From contig OY986966.1 in NCBI GenBank assembly GCA_963920575.1, forward strand, positions 22,825,656-22,889,655: a DNA stretch of 64,000 nt, in the 5' to 3' direction. Position numbers and translations under genes: made by a program. The notes under the pieces were generated by a model, which did no database searches, was not told the origin of the DNA, and worked only from the letters and a program-made list of their open reading frames with translations. Below, piece by piece: positions 57,905 through 64,000 of the stretch. Numbering within the stretch: the first letter of the stretch is position 1; each line of letters begins with the position of its first letter. The stretch is from Narthecium ossifragum. Taxonomy: Eukaryota; Streptophyta; Magnoliopsida; Dioscoreales; Nartheciaceae.

Positions 57905-59657
57905 TGATGTCGCTCAAATGTGTCACGCACAGCAGTCGCGGTGCAGTACAGCATAAGAGAGGTCGAACCCACAGAGAGACAAGCAGGAAAGATTCAGAAA
58001 TACAAATAACAATGAATTGAAGACAAACAAGAACTTGAGAAGTGACTAAATTAAATTAGATCAAAGGATTAATGATAATGTAATGTTAACTAGAGATATC
58101 AGGCTTTTGATAAGGCTAGGCTTCAGGAATCACTTCACTCGGATTCAGGTTCTTCTCTTCTCAATGGTTCATATAATACTCAGTTAATGGATTCACATCC
58201 CAATCACCTAACAGGAAGATATGGACTTATAAACCTAACAAAATATATAAATGTCTCTTCCTACAATTGGTTCTTCCTTTTTATAGTTCTAACTTCATCC
58301 AACCAAACCTAAGAATACACGATACCGGCTGTCACTACAGGCAACGCGCAGCAAAAGTTCATCGGGACAAAGCCCTAACTCTATCTAACCGGATCTCTAA
58401 GAATACACAATACCAACTCTCACAATCGGCAATGCATAGCAAAGATCTCACGAGATAGAGCCCCAACCTTGTCTTACCAGATCCCTAAGAATACACAATA
58501 CCAGCTGTCACTACGGGCAATGCATAGCAAAGGTCTCACAAGACTCGGTAGGAGAATCAAAAGAGATAACTATGGGATCACAATATCATAAAAGAAGCAT
58601 GACTGGATTTATAATAATGTTTAACCACAAAGCAATCTGCGAAGATCCAATACATAAAAAGAGTTTAACAATAAAGATTAAAAACTATCAACCATTGTTG
58701 GAAAAGAAACCCTAATCCTCGCTAGATCATCCGTCCGCCATGCCCGCGGATTACTCGGCCATGGATGGAGATTCCTCCATCTTCTTCCTTTGGGAAACAC
58801 CCAGAAAAGAGCCTCCAAAAACGTCCAAGAAGTCCCCCTCAAACCCTAGAAAGAGTCCTATTTATAGCCCCAAAGTCTCTCCATCAACGGATTTGATCTA
58901 AACCGTTGATTTAATTCACTGGGAACGTCCGATCGATCCTCCTCGGGATGTTGGATCAATCGGTCTCATTAAAATCTTCAACTTCTATTTACGCCCGAGT
59001 CCGATCGATGGATGGATCGATCGAACTGTGTTCCTCTAAAAAGCATACGTTCTGTCAACCTTTAATTCCCAAGTCCGATCGATCGGACTATGAGTGTTGG
59101 ATCGATCGGTTGAGTAAAAATCCGCTGTTTTTGGCTTTTCCCGAGTCCAATCGATCGGACCATTGGTGTCGGATCGATCGGACTCCGTAGGAGGGATGGA
59201 GGGATCGATCGGATCCCTTATGGCTGAAAAACATAGGTTCTGTCACGTTTCTACGTGGTCCGATCGATCGGCGGATCGATCGGCGGATCAATCGGACTCC
59301 CAGCTTATTTTCTGTTCTGCCCTTCAGACTGCGCCATCAGTACTAAAATTGCCGTAACTTCCTCTAGGAAACTCGGAATCACGAACCGTAAAATTTTCCA
59401 GAATCTAGACTTCAAGAGCTTTCCAACTATATATGACACATCATCTGGTTCTTCATGAGCAGATACAGATTAATTTTTGACGTTGATCCATATACTCTTT
59501 TCAGCTTCTTTAAACCCCAATTTCCTGTATTTTCCAAACAACCATGTGAAGCAACATATAGATATAAAAATAGTAATAAAGATGTTGATTAAGGATAATA
59601 ATCTAGCAATTGAGATGGTTATAAGACTGTTCAGAGTGCACTTTCATGCACTCATCA
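57905..59657 (-). repeat. Athila-like 3' LTR
   Basis: 1753 bp. On the + strand it starts TGATGTCGCTC and ends CACTCATCA, giving 5-bp inverted termini TGATG/CATCA. It holds the GATCGATC array (about 58930-59290), a TATA-like box near 58860 on the - strand and the 88-bp triple repeat. The left flank base block is CTCCC (57900-57904); the partner is off the window. Confidence 0.93.
58309..58560 (-). repeat. Three 88-bp tandem units in 3' LTR
   Basis: CTAAGAATACAC occurs at 58309, 58397 and 58485, exactly 88 apart. The same array starts in the 5' LTR near 63782 and is seen inverted in the solo LTR near 14470-14733. Confidence 0.85.
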
Positions 59658-59668
59658 CACCCCCAACC
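59658..59668 (-). other. Polypurine tract of Athila-like element
   Basis: On the - strand GGTTGGGGGTG directly precedes the LTR start TGATGAG. Confidence 0.7.
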
Positions 59669-60865
59669 AGCTTATTGCTAGTCTCTAGCAATTCAAAGCG
59701 CATAGAATATAATTAAGCACACTAACGGTTCAAGGATGTAGACATGCATGATAAAAATTCTACCTTATCAAGTCGATAGTGTTTTATGCAGTACAGAGCA
59801 TGGGAACTTCTTATACTCATACACATACTAACAACACATGAAATCAACTTCTACACATCAAACATGCTAATCACCATCCAGAAGAACACATTTGACGTGA
59901 CAAATAAATGTTACGTGCAGAAGCAACTTCTACCCACCATTAGTCCAAACACACTACTATCTTTATGACCAATCATCCAACCCTCGCACTTTAAGTACAG
60001 CATGGTCTTTCTTGTTTTTTTTTTCTCTTTTTTTTTCTCAACTATCAGACACTTTGCCTTTTTACGCGAGCACTCTCCGCTTCTTGAGGCGCAGAGACCC
60101 GGTTACTTAGCAAAACACTTAATAGTTTTTTTTTTCCCAGTGGTTTTACCTTTTTACTCGAGCTCCCTGCTTCCTGAGGCAAGAACACCCGGTTACTCAG
60201 TAGATCACTTAATAGTTGTTTAGGCACAGCTTGAACAAGCTCCAGAACTTTTTCTCTTTTTTCTCTCATGCAATACTCAACACTAGCTAATGTTGAAATC
60301 ATGGTCTCGATTGACAATAGCATGTTCATTCCTCTAGTGAGTATAATTACCACTGCACATAAGGTGTTCGTGTGTGGATCACATGATGTTATACGTTCAG
60401 GTTATCACGCATGCAATCAATGTATTGGTCAATCCATATGAAAGCAACATGCATAATAAGTATAAAAATTTCAGCTCATGTACAATTTCTAGTAACATAC
60501 TCAATTCAACACTATTAAACTCAATAAGGTAGCATGCATAAGGTCATGCATGCCTACACCCCCCAACCTGAAATTCACATTGTCCTCAATGTGTACTAAT
60601 CATGTAAATAAGCAGAAGGGTGTTGGCTGAATTTTCATATATAGCAGAAAAAAATAGGAAATCGAAATAAGAGCGAGGCCACCTGACAGAATATCTGAAA
60701 TCTTGCACATGGCTCTCCATTGTAGCCGGATTTCACAAGCAAGGAAGACGGAAGTTCAAGCATCCTAAAAATATAAAATAGCAAACAAAAGCAAATGAGA
60801 ATGAAAGCAAACAAACTAAAACAAACTAACCTAATCAAAAAGGGAAATGATAGATAGGGAAAAGA
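59669..60865 (-). other. Non-coding 3' interior of Athila-like element
   Basis: 1.2 kb between integrase tail and 3' LTR. It has T-rich tracts (60012-60040, 60125-60137) and a duplicated ACCCGGTTACT...CACTTAATAG phrase (60088-60130 and 60189-60217). No env-like reading frame is recognisable. Confidence 0.5.
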
Positions 60866-61297
60866 TCATCCCTCGTAGACAGGGTCTACGAGAGAAACGG
60901 TGTGCTCCTTAGGGTCCGCTTTCTCTGGAATATGTTTCAAACGCTGCCCATTAACCGTAAACAGCCTCCCATCCTTTGGGTCTTCAACTTCCACAGCCCC
61001 ATTCTCAAATATTCTGCTAATGGTGAAGGGGCCTGTCCAGCGTGATCTCAGCTTCCTAGGATGAAGATGCAGTCGTGCGTCATATAGATAAGCTTGTTGT
61101 CCGACTTTAAACGTCTTTCGCAGGATCTTCTTGTCATGGTAGGCCTTTGTCTTTGCCTTGAAGATCCTGAAACTCTCATAAGCATCATTCCTGAGTTCCT
61201 CTAACTCAGAGAGCTGAAGTTTCCGTTCCTGACCAGGGCAGTTGTGCAACTGAAAAGAGTTGCTCATCATGGAAGTCATCCATAATTGGTGGCTCAT
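60866..61297 (-). pseudogene. Integrase C-terminal tail, Athila-type
   Basis: A 143-codon frame. From about residue 30 it reads ELRNDAYESFRIFKAKTKAY, then KVGQQAYLYDARLHL, KLRSRWTGPFTISRIF, GAVEVEDPKDG and NGQRLKH. That is the integrase C-terminal domain of Athila/Tat-type gypsy elements, which contacts DNA and the pol end. The zinc-binding and DDE catalytic parts that should precede it are missing, so it is a stranded tail and not an enzyme. Confidence 0.85.
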
Positions 61298-61484
61298 TTT
61301 CTGCTACTTTCACCATCAATCTTGATAGGTGATCAACGACAACGTTCTCCAAGGGTCAGCAGGGACTGCTCAAGCACCTAAAAACAAAAGCAAAACAAAC
61401 CAAAAACACAACCAAACATGCAAGCACACAACATAAAAAATAACTCAAGCATTCTCAGGCATACAAGAAAGCAAATCGAGCAAA

Positions 61485-62115
61485 CTAAACTACTATATAT
61501 ACGACATAGATTTTTAACCGCGCCCTTGGCAGCCGTGCCCTAGCACGATGATATGCAAAATCAGTAAGTGCTATGACCTGAAAGGTTAACCTTAGTAGTA
61601 TCACCAAGGGTAAATTATAATGTAAATCCAAGTAGCATATGACAAGTGGGAGAACTAGCTTTTGCATTCTAACACCAATAAACAAGGTAGCTGGATCTCT
61701 CAAATAGAAATATGTATCATCATTGTGTTCAAGCGTCAGTGACTCATCCAATAACCTATCAATAATGCCATCATACTCGTGGTCAAGGATGGTAAGATCA
61801 CAAAATCTGAAATAAATCCGTCGAAGTTTAAAAATATCTATCAAGGTCATGTTCTTCCTAACCATCCAAGGAGATGAAAATAAACACTGGAAATATATCT
61901 CGCGGCTTAGAAGCAATGACTTGAAGTTCAGCCGATGGAGGTTCAACGAATACCTGATCCTGGTGGTCTTGGAAATCTTCCAGATCTTCCTCGTTGCTGG
62001 CCGGTCCGTACTGGAGTACTCCGGCTTCTTTCATATGATGTGTCCATCCGAGTTCGTGCACGCTAAAAGATGTGATTACCTCACATAGTTGGCGTGCCTT
62101 CTCCTCGTCCTTCAT
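61485..62115 (-). other. Overlapping uncharacterised frames in the Athila-like element
   Basis: Two - strand frames overlap. The first is 85 codons (62115-61858), acidic, with EEDLEDFQDHQDQ; it starts seven bases past the Gag stop. The second is 153 codons (61946-61485), with DIFKLRRIYFRFCDL and DDTYFYLRDPATLF, and a leucine-rich end. I recognise neither. They occupy the place of pol and may be captured or badly decayed sequence. Confidence 0.35.
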
Positions 62116-62121
62116 AAGTAA

Positions 62122-63138
62122 CTACATAATGAAAGAGTCAAAATTAGGCTTGGTTTTAGCCTCCTTAAGTAAGTCCAAAATCTCTGCCATAGAAAGTTGT
62201 AGAGAAACATGTGCATCGCCAGCATCAGAGACATGAACATGTGCATTACTAACATTGGAATCATGAGCGTATGCATAGTGAATGTTAGTATCATGAACAT
62301 GCGTATGAGCGCTAAAATCATATGCATATGCATCACATGCATTAGAATCAATAGCTTGTGCATCAATAGGACTAGAATTTTGAACATGCACACTAGCACT
62401 ACCGTCATGAACATATGCATCATCAACATGAACAACTTCAGCATGTGCACCATAAGCATTAAAATCATGGATGTATGCATCAGAAGCACTAAAGTCATTG
62501 ACACATGCATCATACGTGTTAGGCTCATCAACATGCACATCATGGGAAGTAGCAACATAAGTATCATGCACATAATCATCATAAGCACTAGGATAAGAGT
62601 AGAAAGGCTCATTGGTTTGCAAATAGTTGTTGGACGTTAAGGCGACATTGGGGTGCTTGTAGGATTTGGCATAGATATGACTATGATAGTCATCCCAACG
62701 GCCCTGAACCGTCTGTGTATAAGTCGTCTCCACAAGCTCATCCAAATGCCTCATAGTTTCATCAGGATCAATCTGCAAAAACTCACATTTGCATCTTGTT
62801 TCAAGAATTTGACGTTCATGCTCAGTTAATCCAAAATAAAAATAGCTCACTAAACGCCAATTAGGATAACCATGTTGAGGGCATGAAGCTATTAAACTGG
62901 TAAATCGCTGCCATGCATCACATAATGACTCATTATTCTTTTGTGCAAAGGATGAAATTTTTCTTTTCAATGCGTTAAGCATATAATTAGGAAGATACTC
63001 ATTGACCGAAACATGACTCATTCTATGCTCCTCTCTCAATTCGTATATACTTTTCTTACGAACTGTTGTTTGAGACATTCCATCTCTCGACTTCATAGAA
63101 CATGATCTCAAATAGTATTGATATAATTCATTTTCCAT
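62122..63138 (-). CDS. Retrotransposon Gag protein, His/Asp-rich tail
   Basis: A 338-codon open frame from ATG (63138) to TAG, with no interruption. Residues about 55-140 resemble the plant retrotransposon Gag domain (SLCDAWQRFTSLIASCPQHG, NWRLVSYFYFGLTEHERQIL, DPDETMRHLDELVE), which builds the virus-like particle in the cytoplasm. The C-terminal half (about 190-320) is a degenerate repeat rich in His, Asp, Ala and Tyr (DAYVHD, DAYAYDFSAHTHVHD, NAHVHVSDAGDAHV). No CCHC knuckle is found where one is usual. Position just inside the primer site supports gag. The intact frame suggests that the element was recently mobile with help. Confidence 0.85.
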   Translation of the reverse strand: MENELYQYYLRSCSMKSRDGMSQTTVRKKSIYELREEHRMSHVSVNEYLPNYMLNALKRKISSFAQKNNESLCDAWQRFTSLIASCPQHGYPNWRLVSYFYFGLTEHERQILETRCKCEFLQIDPDETMRHLDELVETTYTQTVQGRWDDYHSHIYAKSYKHPNVALTSNNYLQTNEPFYSYPSAYDDYVHDTYVATSHDVHVDEPNTYDACVNDFSASDAYIHDFNAYGAHAEVVHVDDAYVHDGSASVHVQNSSPIDAQAIDSNACDAYAYDFSAHTHVHDTNIHYAYAHDSNVSNAHVHVSDAGDAHVSLQLSMAEILDLLKEAKTKPNFDSFIM

Positions 63139-63353
63139 CTTTTCTTTTTCAGTTTTTTTTTGTGTCAGTTTTTTTTAGCAAGTAAAAATAAAACGAAAAA
63201 TAAAAATAAAACGAAAAATCAAAATAAAACTAAAAAGAAAATAAAGAAAACTAAGGAAAAAGAAATAAAATCCAAAGAAAACGGAACAAAGTTACCGCCT
63301 TCGATATCTTCAATCATCGTGATCTGATGATTATGTTGCTTTTCTGAACCGTC

Positions 63354-63371
63354 TCCCCGGCAACGGCGCCA
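63354..63371 (-). other. Primer-binding site, tRNA-Asp
   Basis: The + strand reads TCCCCGGCAACGGCGCCA, identical to the 3' end of plant tRNA-Asp including CCA; the - strand is therefore its complement. It lies five bases inside the 5' LTR. tRNA-Asp priming is usual for Athila-type elements. Confidence 0.9.
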
Positions 63372-63376
63372 ATTTT

Positions 63377-64000
63377 TGATGTCGCTCAAATGTGTCACGC
63401 ACAGCGGTCGCGGTGCAGTACAGCATAAGAGAGGTCGAACCCACAGAGAGACAAGCAGGAAAGATCCAGAAATACAAATAACAATGAATTGAAGACAAAC
63501 AAGAACTTGAGAAGTAACTAACTTAAATTAGATCAAAGGATTAATGATAATGTAATGTTAACTAGAGATATCAGGCTTTTGATAAGGCTAGGCTTCAGGA
63601 ATCACTTCACTCGGATTCAGGTTCTTCTCTTCTCAATGGTTCATATAATACTCAGATAAGGGATTCACATCCCAATCACCTTAACCGGAAGATATGGAGT
63701 TATAAACCTAACAAAATATATAAATGTCTCTTCCTACGATTGGTTCTTCCTTTTTATAGTTCTAACTTCATCCAACCAAACCTAAGAATACACGATACCG
63801 GCTGTCACTACAGGCAACGCGCAGCAAAAGGTCATCGGGACAAAGCCCTAACTCTATCTAACCGGATCTCTAAGAATACATAATACCAACTCTCACAATC
63901 GGCAATGCATAGCAAAGATCTCACGGGATAGAGCCCCAACCTTGTCTTACCAGATCCCTAAGAATACACAATACCAGCTGTCACTACGGGCAATGCATAG
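63377..64000 (-). repeat. Athila-like 5' LTR, partial
   Basis: Starts TGATGTCGCTC on the + strand, aligned base for base with 57905 onward. The remaining roughly 1.1 kb, including the U3 palindrome array, is beyond the window. Confidence 0.93.

Larger units (their letters stand above)
57905..64000 (-). mobile_element. Non-autonomous Athila-like gypsy element (runs off window)
   Basis: On the - strand: part of the 5' LTR (64000-63377), tRNA-Asp primer site (63371-63354), Gag (63138-62122), uncertain frames (62115-61485), integrase tail (61297-60866), about 1.2 kb without coding, purine tract, and 3' LTR (59657-57905). The interior is only 3.7 kb; protease, reverse transcriptase, RNase H and the integrase core are absent, so it would need proteins from a relative. 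The primer site and integrase tail fit the Athila/Tat side of Ty3/gypsy. The two LTRs differ by about 13 positions over the 624 bases comparable here (counted by eye, about 2 per cent), so it is young. Confidence 0.9.

Noticed and set aside
56690..57956. Long Pro/Arg/Gly-rich frames across the second gap
   Set aside because: Made of minisatellite units and undetermined bases.
62209..62640. 143-codon + strand frame with repeated MCI/NMHI peptides
   Set aside because: Antisense shadow of the repetitive Gag tail on the - strand, which has the recognised Gag domain.
63354..63371. tRNA-Asp gene
   Set aside because: Only the terminal 18 bases match, at the primer-binding position; no cloverleaf sequence follows.

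Overview
The window is nuclear DNA of a flowering plant, from a draft assembly with two gaps of exactly 200 N. The evidence is two intron-rich plant genes, plant-type Ty3/gypsy (Athila-like and chromovirus) and Ty1/copia elements, a tRNA-Asp primer-binding site, and hAT-, Mutator- and Tourist-like miniature elements. I cannot place it in a family or order.

Layout. (1) 1-15.3 kb is a nested retrotransposon nest: partial and solo LTRs, the decayed 3' end of a chromovirus with its LTR, and a dead LINE ORF1 (DUF4283 plus zinc knuckle, - strand) split by two solo LTRs that keep perfect 5-bp target duplications. (2) 16.3-19.8 kb holds a complete eight-exon AP2-family transcription factor gene (+ strand, 414 codons) with a 9-bp micro-exon; three perfect hairpins lie just upstream. 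(3) 21.3-54.5 kb is one 33-kb gene on the - strand: an RRP12-like ribosome-biogenesis HEAT-repeat protein. I could assemble 18 exons into one open frame of 1187 codons; two introns have GC donors. Its introns carry a decayed copia element, three members of a hAT-like family with perfect 8-bp target duplications, Tourist-like and Mutator-like miniature elements, and tandem repeats. The two genes are convergent, with 1.5 kb between their stop codons. (4) 54.5-57.9 kb is non-genic DNA with a 14-bp minisatellite and GC-rich minisatellites on both sides of the second gap. (5) 57.9 kb to the end is a fairly young, non-autonomous Athila-like element on the - strand: 3' LTR, integrase tail, Gag, primer-binding site and part of the 5' LTR. 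The reverse transcriptase core is missing.

The genes do not form an operon or pathway; this is ordinary plant gene space embedded in transposons. The AP2 gene encodes a nuclear regulator, and the RRP12-like gene a nucleolar housekeeping protein. The least-explained items are the arrays of short palindromes (GATCGATC or GTCGAC types) in the LTRs of several families, the triple hairpin upstream of the AP2 gene, the hAT-like family with GGTACG-rich ends, and the His/Asp-rich repetitive tail of the Athila-like Gag. Exon boundaries were set by reading splice sites and frame by eye.
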